The notes under the pieces were generated by a model. The model did not search any database and had not been told where the DNA came from. It saw only the letters and a list, made by a program, of their open reading frames with translations. Shown one piece after another: positions 36,834 to 45,993 of a DNA stretch of 64,000 nucleotides (position 1 is its first letter; each line of letters starts with the position of its first letter). The translations under genes and the position numbers were made by a program. This DNA is from Aquabacterium sp. CECT 9606 (GTDB lineage Bacteria > Pseudomonadota > Gammaproteobacteria > Burkholderiales > Burkholderiaceae_C), in NCBI RefSeq assembly GCF_918741295.1, contig NZ_CAKKNB010000004.1:310001-374000 (forward strand), read 5' to 3'.

Positions 36834-37526
36834 ATGAAGTCCACCTTGCCTGGCGTGCCCTCTGTTTGGCTGGCCTTGTCTGGCGCCGCGGGTGCTTTGG
36901 CGCTTTTGGCGGCCTACCTGATTGCCTGCCACTTTGCCACTGTGCACCGCTCACCTTGGGCGCCCTGGCTTTACTTCGTGCCGGTTCTCGCCATGCTGTT
37001 TTCAGCCGTGGCCACCCGCTGGGGCTCTGCGGTGGCCGCGGGCGTGGTGGCGCCATGGCTGGGCTTGCTGGCCTGGGGGCTGCCCAATTGGCAGGGCGAT
37101 TTGAACCTGCTGTACGCCATTCAGCACATCTGCACGAACCTGGCGCTGTGCTGGATGTTTGGCCACACCCTGCTGGGTGGGCGCGAACCACTGATAACCC
37201 GGTTTGCCCGCGTCATGCGCCGAGGCGACATGCCGCCTGAGGTGTTGACCTTCACCCGTGGCGCCACCGCGGCCTGGGCGCTGTTTTTTGCCGCCATGGC
37301 TTCGGTGTCGGCAGGTTTGTATGGGCTGGCCTCGATTGAAACCTGGTCCACCTTCTCCAACCTGGTCAACAGCCCCCTGGTGGGCCTGATGTTCGCCGGG
37401 GAATACGCGGTCCGCCGCTACAAGCTGCGCAACATCCGGCACAGCTCCATCCTGGGCAGTTTGCAGATGTTTCGCCAGGGCTGGCCTGAGGCCAAGACCG
37501 TTCAAACGCCCCATGAACCACGCTGA
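36834..37526 (+). CDS. COG4648 integral membrane protein of APE clusters
   Basis: 230 residues with about five hydrophobic helices (roughly 11-33, 45-63, 66-83, 93-114 and 146-166) and a basic cytoplasmic tail. Position between the carrier protein and the ligase, size and 'LCWMFGHTLLGGREPLITRFAR' segment match the ApeG-like COG4648 family present in most APE clusters. Biochemical role not established; perhaps a membrane scaffold. Overlaps the ligase gene by 14 bases. Confidence 0.8.
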   Translation: MKSTLPGVPSVWLALSGAAGALALLAAYLIACHFATVHRSPWAPWLYFVPVLAMLFSAVATRWGSAVAAGVVAPWLGLLAWGLPNWQGDLNLLYAIQHICTNLALCWMFGHTLLGGREPLITRFARVMRRGDMPPEVLTFTRGATAAWALFFAAMASVSAGLYGLASIETWSTFSNLVNSPLVGLMFAGEYAVRRYKLRNIRHSSILGSLQMFRQGWPEAKTVQTPHEPR

Positions 37527-38961
37527 TCTGCCGGACGGCACCGTGCCGCCGCTGTTTCCTCTGCTGGTTCATGCGTCGATGGACTCGGTCTTTTCATACC
37601 GGCAAGGCCGGGCCATCTCGGTGGGCGAGTTTCTGGACGACGTGGCGCGGGTGGCCTCCAGCCTGCCCAACCGGTCCCACGTGCTGAATGCCTGTACCGA
37701 CCGCTACCACTTTGCCGTGGGGCTGGCCGCCGCCATCACCCGTGGGCAAGTCAGCTTGTTGCCGCCGTCGCACAACCCTGAGATGGTGCGGCAAATGCGG
37801 GAGGCCTACCCGCAGGTCTATGGTCTGAGCGAGCAGGTCTCGGCGACCTTGGATTTGCCTCAGTCCGTTTATCCGCAGCGCGCCAGTGATTGGGGCCCTG
37901 CCGGGCAAGAGCCCTTGGCCGTCCCCCAGATCCAGGCGCAGCAAGTCATTGCCTGCGTATTCACCTCGGGGTCCACGGGCCGTCCCACAGAGCATGTCAA
38001 GCGCTGGGGTTCCTTGGTGCGCAATGTACGCGCGGAGGCCCGGCGTCTGGGCTTGTCGGCCCAGTCGGGCCACAGCCTCGTGGGCACGGTGCCGCCGCAG
38101 CACATGTATGGCCTGGAGTCGACGGTGCTGGTGGCCTGGCAAAGCGGCGCCGCCATGGTGGCTGAGCGTCCTTTTTATCCCGCCGATGTCTCTGCCACCT
38201 TGGCCGCCCTGCCTTCGCCCAAGGTGTTGGTCACCACGCCGTTCCACCTGCGCACCTGGTTGGCCGAGTCTGAGCAGGTGCCTCATGCAGACTTGATCGT
38301 GTCCGCCACCGCGCCCCTGTCGTCCCAATTGGCCAAGGAGGCCGAGCAACGTTGCGGTGGCCCTTTGCTCGAGGTGTATGGCAGCACCGAGACCGGGCAG
38401 TTGGCCACGCGCCGCAGCGCCCAAGCGGTGCAGTGGCTGGCGTTCGAGGGCTTGCAGATGTCGCAGCAAGAAGATGGACAGGTCTGGGTCCATGGCGGGC
38501 ACCTGGAAGAGCCCATGGCCTTGAACGACGTGCTCGAGATGTGCGAGCCCTTGATCTCCCGCGATGGCGTGGCGGCGCGTTTCATCCTGCATGGCCGCTC
38601 GGCCGACATGGTGAACGTGGCGGGTAAGCGAACCTCGCTGGGTTACCTGAACCTGCAGCTCAATGCCATCGCGGGCGTGGTGGACGGTGCTTTCATCTGG
38701 CCCGAGACCGATGCGCGTGCTGGCGATGGCCCCCAGGATGGCGTCAAGCGCCTGGCCGCCGTGGTGGTGGCGCCGATGCTCAGCGCCGCTCAATTGACAA
38801 CGGCCTTGCGCCAGCGCATCGACCCCGCTTTCATGCCGCGTCCCCTGTATTTTGTCGACCAGCTGCCGCGCAATGCCACCGGCAAGTTGCCCCACGCGGC
38901 CATCCTCGAATTGGCCCGACGCCTTGAATCCGGTGCTCAGCCACCTTCCTCATCTCCATGA
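37513..38961 (+). CDS. Aryl/acyl-AMP ligase (ApeH-like)
   Basis: A 482-residue ANL-family adenylating enzyme that should activate the aromatic starter and load it on the carrier protein. Motifs: P-loop 'CVFTSGSTGRPTEHVKRWGS' (near residue 150), A5 'YGSTETGQ' (near 288), 'FILHGRSADMVNVAGKR' and the C-terminal catalytic lysine in 'LPRNATGKLP' (Lys458). The P-loop lacks the usual PK pair and has a Lys further on, a subfamily feature. It ends overlapping the dehydratase start by four bases. Confidence 0.88.
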   Translation: MNHADLPDGTVPPLFPLLVHASMDSVFSYRQGRAISVGEFLDDVARVASSLPNRSHVLNACTDRYHFAVGLAAAITRGQVSLLPPSHNPEMVRQMREAYPQVYGLSEQVSATLDLPQSVYPQRASDWGPAGQEPLAVPQIQAQQVIACVFTSGSTGRPTEHVKRWGSLVRNVRAEARRLGLSAQSGHSLVGTVPPQHMYGLESTVLVAWQSGAAMVAERPFYPADVSATLAALPSPKVLVTTPFHLRTWLAESEQVPHADLIVSATAPLSSQLAKEAEQRCGGPLLEVYGSTETGQLATRRSAQAVQWLAFEGLQMSQQEDGQVWVHGGHLEEPMALNDVLEMCEPLISRDGVAARFILHGRSADMVNVAGKRTSLGYLNLQLNAIAGVVDGAFIWPETDARAGDGPQDGVKRLAAVVVAPMLSAAQLTTALRQRIDPAFMPRPLYFVDQLPRNATGKLPHAAILELARRLESGAQPPSSSP

Positions 38962-39314
38962 CCAGCCACCTTGCGTTGTTGCCCTTGTCCATCGCCCCGG
39001 ATCACCCGGCCTTCGCGGGGCATTTCCCGGGGCACCCCATCGTGCCCGGCGTGGTGTTGCTGGACGAGGCCTTGCAATGCCTGGCCACGGCCGAGGGCCT
39101 GGAGGTTGTCTCGCTGAATGTCGGCGTGGCCAAGTTCCTGCTTCCGGTGACCCCAGGGGTGTCGGTCGGCCTGGCCTTCAAGCGGTTGGTGCCCGGTCGT
39201 TATGCGCTGGAGGTCTGGGCCAGCACTGCCGACCCCATGGCGGGGCCTCGCCTGGCGGCCACCGCCACGGTGTCGGTGCAAGGGCCGGCCAGTGCGGATG
39301 AGGCGCGGAGCTGA
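38958..39314 (+). CDS. Hot-dog 3-hydroxyacyl-ACP dehydratase (ApeI-like)
   Basis: A 118-residue single hot-dog domain with the FabA/FabZ-type catalytic stretch 'HPAFAGHFPGHPIVPGV' (His22 the likely catalytic residue) followed by 'LLDEALQ', where the acidic residue sits. It would remove water from 3-hydroxyacyl-ACP intermediates to give the trans double bonds. Overlaps the ligase upstream; the next start follows its stop by one base. Confidence 0.88.
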   Translation: MTSHLALLPLSIAPDHPAFAGHFPGHPIVPGVVLLDEALQCLATAEGLEVVSLNVGVAKFLLPVTPGVSVGLAFKRLVPGRYALEVWASTADPMAGPRLAATATVSVQGPASADEARS

Positions 39315-39315
39315 C

Positions 39316-40206
39316 ATGGCCGCCGCGTGGATGCAACATGCCGAGCGCAGCAACATGCTGGCTTTGCGTGTCATCGTGTGGGTGGCGCAGCGCCTGGGGC
39401 GGCCCGTGGCGCGCCTGCTGCTGTACCCCATCAGCTGGTATTTCGTGCTGGCGGTGCCCAAGGCGCGCCGGGCCTCGATCGCCTATCTGCGCCGTGTGCT
39501 GGGCCGAGAGCCTGGCTGGATCGACGGCTTTCGCCATGTGTTCTGTTTCGCGTCCACCATCCTGGACCGGTTCTACCTGCTCAACAATCGCTTTGACTTG
39601 TTCGACACCACCTTGGTCGGCCAGGTGGCGGTCCACGACATTCTGGCGCAGGGGCGGGGTGCCATCATGGTGGGGGCCCACCTGGGCAGCTTCGAGGCGG
39701 TGCGCGCCAGCAGCCAGGATGTCGGCGATCTCGCCGTCTCGATGGTCATGTACGAAGACAACGCGGTCAAACTCAACCAGGTGCTCTCGGCCATCAACCC
39801 GGCCATCAAGCACAACATCATCCCTTTGGGCAACGTTGATTCCATGCTGCGCGTCAAGCATTGCCTGGAGCGCGGTGAGATGGTGGGCATGTTGTGCGAC
39901 CGCACCCTGAGTGGCGAGCCTGGTCGGCAGGTCGATTTGTTGGGCACGCCCGCAGGCTTTCCAGTGGGGCCATTCAGGCTGGCCGCGATGCTCAAGCGTC
40001 CGGTGGTGCTGATCGTCGGCCTCTACCTGGGCAGCAACCGCTATGAGATACATTTTGAGCACTTGGCCGATTTCTCCCAACCGGGTGCGCCCTCGGTTGA
40101 TCAGGTCATCGATCTGTATGTCAGTCGCTTGGACCATTACTGCCGCCTGGCCCCCTACAACTGGTTCAATTTTTATGATTTCTGGGACGAACTTGGTGAA
40201 CATTGA
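39316..40206 (+). CDS. LPLAT/HtrB-like acyltransferase
   Basis: 296 residues of the lysophospholipid/lipid A acyltransferase superfamily. An N-terminal hydrophobic stretch (about 14-40) tethers it to the membrane. 'GAHLGSFEAVRA' carries the HX4E catalytic motif, and 'GMLCDRTLSGEPGR' and 'FPVGPFRLA' are further family blocks. Probably transfers the finished aryl polyene acyl chain from the carrier protein to a lipid or glycolipid acceptor. The frame is open upstream, but the ATG at 39316 right after the dehydratase stop is the natural start. Confidence 0.87.
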   Translation: MAAAWMQHAERSNMLALRVIVWVAQRLGRPVARLLLYPISWYFVLAVPKARRASIAYLRRVLGREPGWIDGFRHVFCFASTILDRFYLLNNRFDLFDTTLVGQVAVHDILAQGRGAIMVGAHLGSFEAVRASSQDVGDLAVSMVMYEDNAVKLNQVLSAINPAIKHNIIPLGNVDSMLRVKHCLERGEMVGMLCDRTLSGEPGRQVDLLGTPAGFPVGPFRLAAMLKRPVVLIVGLYLGSNRYEIHFEHLADFSQPGAPSVDQVIDLYVSRLDHYCRLAPYNWFNFYDFWDELGEH

Positions 40207-40804
40207 CCACCTGCGTCGGCGGGCCCTGGCCACCGTGTTGGTGGCCTTCGGTGTGTTGTTGGGTGGCACAGCGCAGGCGCAAGACTGGGGCATCGATGCG
40301 CTGATGCAACTGCTCGCACAGAACAAGTCCAGCCGGGCAACCTTCGTGGAGCAAAAGTACCTCAGCGCCGTGGAGGCGCCTCTGGAGTCCTCGGGTGAGT
40401 TGGTGTACGAGGCCCCTGACCGCCTTGAAAAACGCACGCTCAAACCCAGCCTGGAGTCGCTGGTGCTGGACAAGGACGTGCTGCTGCTGGAGCGCAAGGG
40501 GCGCAAGCGCAGCATTCCCCTGCAGTCCTACCCCGAAGTCGGCGCCTTCGTCGAAAGCATCCGTGCCACGCTGGCCGGTGACCGCAACGCCCTGGACCAA
40601 AACTACCAGGTCGCGCTGGAAGGCAAGCGTGACCGCTGGCACCTGTTGCTGCGTCCTCTGCAAGCCAAGGCCGCGGCGATGGTCAGCCAAGTCAAGCTCA
40701 GTGGCGAGCGCGAGCGCGTGGACACCATTGAAATCCTTCAGGGCAATGGGGACCGCTCCGTCATGACGATCACGCCTGTCTCCACGAGCTCCTCGCCGCG
40801 CTGA
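40196..40804 (+). CDS. LolA-like periplasmic lipoprotein carrier (ApeL-like)
   Basis: 202 residues from a GTG at 40196, overlapping the acyltransferase end by 11 bases. Signal peptide with cleavage near 'GGTAQAQD', then a LolA-type half barrel ('LMQLLAQNKSSRATFVEQK', 'LESSGELVYEAPDRLEKRT'). With the MMPL protein downstream it likely carries the polyene lipid across the periplasm, as proposed for APE systems. Ends three bases before the exporter gene. Confidence 0.85.
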   Translation: MNIDHLRRRALATVLVAFGVLLGGTAQAQDWGIDALMQLLAQNKSSRATFVEQKYLSAVEAPLESSGELVYEAPDRLEKRTLKPSLESLVLDKDVLLLERKGRKRSIPLQSYPEVGAFVESIRATLAGDRNALDQNYQVALEGKRDRWHLLLRPLQAKAAAMVSQVKLSGERERVDTIEILQGNGDRSVMTITPVSTSSSPR

Positions 40805-40806
40805 CG

Positions 40807-43185
40807 ATGAGCGAGCGTCGTGACAAGGGCCTGCCGGCCATCTTGCTATGGTTGGTCATTTTGGCGGTTTGCCTGGTCGCCGTGGTCAGGGCACGCTACA
40901 CCGCCGACCTGTCGGCCTTCCTGCCCAGCCACCCCACGCCAGAGCAGTCGGTGCTGATCGACCAGTTGAAGGAGGGGCCCGCCTCTCGCCTCATCCTGGT
41001 GGGGCTGCAAGCCGAGGGCACAGGCTCGCTGCCGGCGATCGAGTTGGCGCGCTTGTCCAAGGCTTTGGCCCAGCGCCTGCGGCAACTGCCGGCGTTTGCC
41101 TCGGTGAACAATGGTGAGCTGGTGTCGTCGCAGCGTGACCAGAGCGTGCTCTTCCGCTACCGCTACCTGCTCAGCCCGGACGTGACGCCAGCGCGCTTTC
41201 AGCCCGAAGGATTGCGCGCTGCACTGCAAGACAGCCTGGAACTGTTGGGCTCGTCGGCGGGCTTGATGTTGCAGCCCTTGTTGACGCGGGACCCCACCGC
41301 CGAGTTGGTGCACCTGGTCGAGGACATGGACACCGGTGGCGAGCGCACCATGGTCGATGGCGTCTGGATGTCGGCCGATCACCGGCGTGCGGTGCTGGTG
41401 GCGCAAACCCAGGCGGACGGCTCCGACCTCGACGCGCAGCAGCGCGCCATCGATGCCATCCATCAACAGTTTGAACAGGCCAGGCAGCAGGCGGGCCTGG
41501 CACAAGCTCGTATGGTCGTGTCGGGCCCCGGGGTTTTCGCCACCCAGTCGCGCCACACCATCGAGTCGGAGGCCACCCGCCTGTCCATGATCGGTGCCGG
41601 CATCATCGTCACCTTGCTCTTGAGCATCTACCGATCACCGCGGGCACTGGTGCTGGGCTTGCTGCCCATGGCCACGGGTGCCCTGGCAGGCATCGCCGCG
41701 GTCTCGTGGGGATTTGGCGTGGTGCATGGCATCACCCTGGGCTTTGGCATCACTTTGATCGGTGAGGCGGTCGACTACGCGATCTACCTGTTTGTGCAGG
41801 GCGGGGGCAGCCAGCAAGGTGAGGGGCGAGCCTCCAATTTCTGGCCCACCGTCAGCCTGGGCGTGCTGACCTCGGTCATGGGCTTTGCGTCCATGCTGGC
41901 TTCCGGCTTCCCTGGCCTGGCGCAATTGGGGCTGTTCTCCATCGTGGGCATCTTGTCAGCGGCGATGGTGACGCGCTGGGTCTTGCCCCACCTGATTCCC
42001 CGAGGGTTCAGCATCACACCAACGCCCGGCCTGGACGCGCGGCTCACCTGGATCGCGGCCCATGCCCCGCGCCTGCGCTGGTTGGCCATGGTTCTGTTCG
42101 CGGGCGCCGTGGTGGTGCTGTTCATGCACCGCGATCGCCTGTGGAGCCGGGAGTTGTCCTCCCTCAGCCCGATCACCGCCGAAGCGCAAACCCTGGACAT
42201 GAAGCTTCGCGCCGACCTGGGCGCCCCTGATGTGCGTTATCTGGGCGTGATCCGGGCTGCCAGCATGGAAGCCGCGCTTCAAGGGGCCGAGCAAGCCACG
42301 CAGGCGTTGGCACCCTTGGTGGACAGCGGCATGCTGCTGGGCGTGGACAGCGCGGCCCGCTACCTGCCCAGCCAAGCCATGCAAAGCCAGCGCCAGGCCG
42401 CCTTGCCCGATGCCGACACCTTGCGGAGCCGGTTCACCCAGGCCGCTCAGGGCTTGCCCCTCAAGGCAGGCAAGTTTGAAGCTTTCTTCACCGATGCGGC
42501 CGAGGCCAAGCGCTTGCCGTTGCTCACGCGTGCCGATTTGACTGGCAGCTCCTTGGCCTTGGGGGTTGATTCGTTGCTGATGCGGCAATCGGGCCAATGG
42601 ACCGCGCTGGTCGGCCTGCGCTTGCCCACCGATCAAGCCAAGGACGCGCCTGCGCTGGATGCGGCGCGCATCCGCCAACTGCTGACAGCGTCGGTGAAGG
42701 GTGGGCAGGTGTATTTCATCGACCTCAAAGCCGAGTCCGAGAAGCTTTATTCAGATTACCTGAGCGAGGTCATTCACCTGTCCCTGCTCGGTGGGCTGGC
42801 CATCCTGATCTTGTTGGGTGCCGTGCTGCGTTCACCCGTGCGCTTGCTGCGCGTGGTGGCGCCTTTGCTGCTGACCGTGTTGATCGTGACGGCGGGCTTG
42901 GTGGCCACGGGGCCACCCTTGACCTTGTTCCACCTGGTTGGCCTCTTGTTGATCGTGGCCATCGGTTCAAACTACGCCTTGTTTTTTGACCAGCGTGCCC
43001 ATGCGGCCGTGCCCAGTGCGGCCATTCTGTCGTCCATGGTGTTCGCCAACCTGACCACCGTGGCGGGCTTTGGCATGTTGGCGTGGTCGCAGGTGCCGGT
43101 GTTGCATGCCATTGGTGCCACCGTGGGCCCTGGGGCGATCCTGGCCCTGGTGCTGGCGGCGGTGCTGCACCGGCCTCAGCCATGA
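40807..43185 (+). CDS. MMPL/RND-family lipid exporter (ApeM/XanF-like)
   Basis: 792 residues with the duplicated RND layout. N-terminal helix (about 13-30), large periplasmic domain 1 (about 35-245), helices 2-6 with 'IGAGIIVTLLLSIYRSP' and 'GFGITLIGEAVDYAIYLF', helix 7 near residue 415, periplasmic domain 2 (about 440-640), then five helices including 'LLLIVAIGSNYALFFDQRA'. Predicted inner-membrane, proton-driven exporter of the polyene lipid. Stop overlaps the next start (ATGA). Confidence 0.9.
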   Translation: MSERRDKGLPAILLWLVILAVCLVAVVRARYTADLSAFLPSHPTPEQSVLIDQLKEGPASRLILVGLQAEGTGSLPAIELARLSKALAQRLRQLPAFASVNNGELVSSQRDQSVLFRYRYLLSPDVTPARFQPEGLRAALQDSLELLGSSAGLMLQPLLTRDPTAELVHLVEDMDTGGERTMVDGVWMSADHRRAVLVAQTQADGSDLDAQQRAIDAIHQQFEQARQQAGLAQARMVVSGPGVFATQSRHTIESEATRLSMIGAGIIVTLLLSIYRSPRALVLGLLPMATGALAGIAAVSWGFGVVHGITLGFGITLIGEAVDYAIYLFVQGGGSQQGEGRASNFWPTVSLGVLTSVMGFASMLASGFPGLAQLGLFSIVGILSAAMVTRWVLPHLIPRGFSITPTPGLDARLTWIAAHAPRLRWLAMVLFAGAVVVLFMHRDRLWSRELSSLSPITAEAQTLDMKLRADLGAPDVRYLGVIRAASMEAALQGAEQATQALAPLVDSGMLLGVDSAARYLPSQAMQSQRQAALPDADTLRSRFTQAAQGLPLKAGKFEAFFTDAAEAKRLPLLTRADLTGSSLALGVDSLLMRQSGQWTALVGLRLPTDQAKDAPALDAARIRQLLTASVKGGQVYFIDLKAESEKLYSDYLSEVIHLSLLGGLAILILLGAVLRSPVRLLRVVAPLLLTVLIVTAGLVATGPPLTLFHLVGLLLIVAIGSNYALFFDQRAHAAVPSAAILSSMVFANLTTVAGFGMLAWSQVPVLHAIGATVGPGAILALVLAAVLHRPQP

Positions 43186-43889
43186 ATCCAGGTGCCCCCA
43201 TGGAGTCATTGCTGGACCTGGCGCACCCAAGTGCGGGCACTCAATGTGCCAAGGTGCTGTTGGTGATGCTGCCCGGTGCCTACGACACCCCGGAAGATTT
43301 TGTCCGCGAAGGGTTCGTGGCGGCGGTGCGGGAGCGGCATCTGGCTGTGGATGTGCAACTGGTCAATGCCCATGTCGGCTACTACACCCAGCAGACCATC
43401 CTTGAGCGGTTGCAACAGGACGTGATCGAGCCAGCGCGAGCGCAGGGCTATGAGCAGATCTGGCTGGCAGGCATTTCCATTGGTGGCATGGGATCGCTCA
43501 TGTGCGCGGCCACTCACCCCGAGGGCATCAGTGGCGTGGTTGCCCTGGCGCCTTACCTTGGGCCCCGCAACATCAGCGTTGACGTGGTGCGTGCTGGCGG
43601 TTTGGTCCCGTGGCCAGCCCCAGGCCAGAACTTGCCGGAAGACGATGTCGATCGTCGCTTGTGGCTTTGGCTCAAGGCGCAGGCCGATCCCGCATCGGCC
43701 CAGTCTTTGCCCCCGCTGTTCTGGGGCTATGGCCTGAGTGACCGGTTCGCCATGGGCCACCGCGTTGTGGCCGAGGCGCTGCCGCCTGATCGGGTCTTCA
43801 CGGTGGAGGGTGGGCATGAATGGCCTGCCTGGATTGCCCTTTGGCGGCAGATGCTGGACAAGCTGCCGTTGCCCTCCCTCTTGCGTTGA
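43182..43889 (+). CDS. Alpha/beta hydrolase of the polyene cluster
   Basis: A 235-residue cytoplasmic alpha/beta hydrolase. 'VLLVMLPGAYDTPEDFV' carries the oxyanion strand, nucleophile elbow 'GISIGGMGS' (GxSxG) and catalytic His in 'VEGGHEWPAW'. It stands where other APE clusters have a hot-dog thioesterase (ApeK), so a thioesterase or esterase role in the pathway is possible. This is inference from context. Overlaps the exporter gene by four bases. Confidence 0.8.
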   Translation: MNPGAPMESLLDLAHPSAGTQCAKVLLVMLPGAYDTPEDFVREGFVAAVRERHLAVDVQLVNAHVGYYTQQTILERLQQDVIEPARAQGYEQIWLAGISIGGMGSLMCAATHPEGISGVVALAPYLGPRNISVDVVRAGGLVPWPAPGQNLPEDDVDRRLWLWLKAQADPASAQSLPPLFWGYGLSDRFAMGHRVVAEALPPDRVFTVEGGHEWPAWIALWRQMLDKLPLPSLLR

Positions 43890-43893
43890 TGTC

Positions 43894-45147
43894 ATGGATT
43901 TTTCGCCCGTTCAAGCGATGAACCCGGTGCGGGTGTCGGCGTTCACGGCCACCTGCGCGGCCGGGCCAGGGCGCGCCGCCTTGGGTGCCGCCTTGCGCCG
44001 CGCTGACAGTGCTCTGCGCCCGAACAACTTCACCGGTCTGCCTTTGCCCACCTTCATTGGGCGCGTCAGCGGACTGGAGGCGCAAGCCTTGCCGCCTGGC
44101 TGGGCCCACTGGGAATGCCGCAACAACCGGCTGGCTTGGATGGCCTTGAACCAGGATGGGTTCCTGGCTGCGGCCCAGACGGCCATCTCGCGGCATGGAC
44201 CGGCTCGCGTGGCCGTGCTGATGGGCACCAGCACTTCCAGCATTGGTGCCAGCGAGGAAGCCTACACCCGGCTTTCCAATGACGGCCAGTTTCCAGCAGA
44301 CCTGTCCCACCCCGAAGTCCACTCTCCGCATTCCCTGGGCGCTTTTGTGGCCCATGCGCTGGGTGCTCAAGGGCCCTGCATGACCGTGGCCACGGCGTGC
44401 TCATCCAGTGCCAAGGTGTTCGCGCAAGCTGAGCGCCTCCTCCGGTGTGGGATGGTGGATGCGGCCATCGTGGGGGGCGTCGACAGCCTGTGCCAGAGTG
44501 TGCTGTTCGGTTTCAAATCGCTGGGCCTGGTGTCGCCCCAACTGTGCCGCCCCTTTGATGCCGACCGGGATGGCATCAATCTGGCGGAAGCAGGTGGCTT
44601 TGCCTTGCTGGAGCGAACTTCACCCGGCCACGCTCACCTGGATCGGGCCGCTTCAGAGTTGCACTTGATTGGTCACGGCGAGTCCTCGGACGCGCATCAC
44701 ATGTCCGCGCCCCATCCTCAAGGGCTGGGCGCGCGCCAGGCGATGCTGCAAGCCTTGGCCCGCGCTCGGATCACCGCCGGCCAGGTGGATTACATCAACC
44801 TGCATGGCACGGCCACCCCCAGGAACGACGAGGTCGAAGCCGCGGTGGTGGCCGAGGTTTTCCCAGGCACAACGCGGGTCGGCTCCACCAAGGGGTGGAC
44901 GGGCCACGCCTTGGGTGCCGCCGGCATCCTTGAGGCCGTGATCACCTTGCTGGCCTTGCAAGGGCAGTGGATTCCAGGCACGCTCAATTGCAGCCGGCCT
45001 GATCCCTTGGCTGGTGAGCGTTTCCAACGCATGTTGCAGCGTGAGGCGGCCGACGCACAGCTCAGCGTGGCCATGAGCAATTCATTCGGTTTTGGCGGCA
45101 ACAACTGCGCCTTGTTGTTTGCCCGAGCCGGGCAGGAGCCAAGCTGA
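43894..45147 (+). CDS. Beta-ketoacyl-ACP synthase (first copy)
   Basis: A 417-residue FabF-fold condensing enzyme (ATG 43918 is an alternative start). The full catalytic triad is present: Cys169 in 'ATACSSSAKV', His304 in 'NLHGTATPRND', His338 in 'WTGHALGAAG'. The C-terminal 'NSFGFGGNN' loop is intact. It should extend the aryl polyene, probably as a heterodimer with the partner encoded next, whose start overlaps this stop. Paralogous to the ketosynthase at 49255. Confidence 0.92.
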   Translation: MDFSPVQAMNPVRVSAFTATCAAGPGRAALGAALRRADSALRPNNFTGLPLPTFIGRVSGLEAQALPPGWAHWECRNNRLAWMALNQDGFLAAAQTAISRHGPARVAVLMGTSTSSIGASEEAYTRLSNDGQFPADLSHPEVHSPHSLGAFVAHALGAQGPCMTVATACSSSAKVFAQAERLLRCGMVDAAIVGGVDSLCQSVLFGFKSLGLVSPQLCRPFDADRDGINLAEAGGFALLERTSPGHAHLDRAASELHLIGHGESSDAHHMSAPHPQGLGARQAMLQALARARITAGQVDYINLHGTATPRNDEVEAAVVAEVFPGTTRVGSTKGWTGHALGAAGILEAVITLLALQGQWIPGTLNCSRPDPLAGERFQRMLQREAADAQLSVAMSNSFGFGGNNCALLFARAGQEPS

Positions 45148-45944
45148 TGTCGGCCCTGACCGTGGCTGTGCTGGGCATGGGCCATTGGGCCGAGGGGCCG
45201 GACGTGCTCGTGCCCGACGGCAAGCCTCAAACGACCCTGCTGCCGCCTGCCGAGCGGCGCCGCGCTCCGGCCACGGTGTCCTTGGCCCTGTCGGTGGCCG
45301 AGCAAGCTTGCCACCAGGCTGGTGTCCCTCCCCAGTGTTTGCGATCGGTCTTTGCTTCCGCGCACGGCGATCTGGAGATCACCGACTACCTGTGCCGCAC
45401 CTTGGCCGAGTCGCCGGAGCACTTGTCCCCCACCAAGTTTCACCACTCGGTGCACAACGCCGCTTCCGGTTACTGGACGATCGGCGTGGGCAACATGCAG
45501 GCGTCCACCGCCATCTCGGCCGGGCGGCACAGCTTTGCGCAGGGCCTGCTCGAAGCCGCAACCCAGGCCGTGTGTGAGCAAGCTCCGGTGTTGCTGGTGG
45601 CCTATGACATGCCCGCGCCCGCGCCCTTGGTGCCCATCACCGGCAGCACCGCGCTGGTGGGCCTGGCGCTGGTGCTGGCGCCGCAGGCCTTGGTGGCGGC
45701 CAGTGAGGCGCCTTCGACCTTGATGACCTTGAGCTTGCAAACTGCGCCCATGCTTGATGCCACGGCCGATGGCGCGGCCGTGTTGGCGGGCCGGCGCAGC
45801 CCCATGGCCGTTGGCCTGCCGCTGCTCAAGTCCTTGTCCGCCATCGAGGTGCACCCGCACGCGCCCGCGGATTGTTGCCTTTGGCTATCACCAGCCCAAG
45901 CCCTGGTGATTGGCTTGAACAGAAAAGCATCAGGCCCGCGTTAA
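45147..45944 (+). CDS. Ketosynthase-like chain-length-factor partner (first copy)
   Basis: A 265-residue protein of the 'ketoacyl-synt_2' type, corresponding to the N-terminal half of a ketosynthase. It has 'SPTKFHHSVHNAASGYW' and no nucleophilic Cys at the elbow (the equivalent region reads 'STAISAGRHSFAQGLLEA'). It likely pairs with the preceding ketosynthase to set chain length or stabilise it. It shares the final A of its start codon region with the ketosynthase stop, so the two are translated together. Confidence 0.84.
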   Translation: MSALTVAVLGMGHWAEGPDVLVPDGKPQTTLLPPAERRRAPATVSLALSVAEQACHQAGVPPQCLRSVFASAHGDLEITDYLCRTLAESPEHLSPTKFHHSVHNAASGYWTIGVGNMQASTAISAGRHSFAQGLLEAATQAVCEQAPVLLVAYDMPAPAPLVPITGSTALVGLALVLAPQALVAASEAPSTLMTLSLQTAPMLDATADGAAVLAGRRSPMAVGLPLLKSLSAIEVHPHAPADCCLWLSPAQALVIGLNRKASGPR

Positions 45945-45993
45945 CATGCGCCCAACAGCGCCCATCCTGGTGCCATTCTGCTGAGACTAGAAC

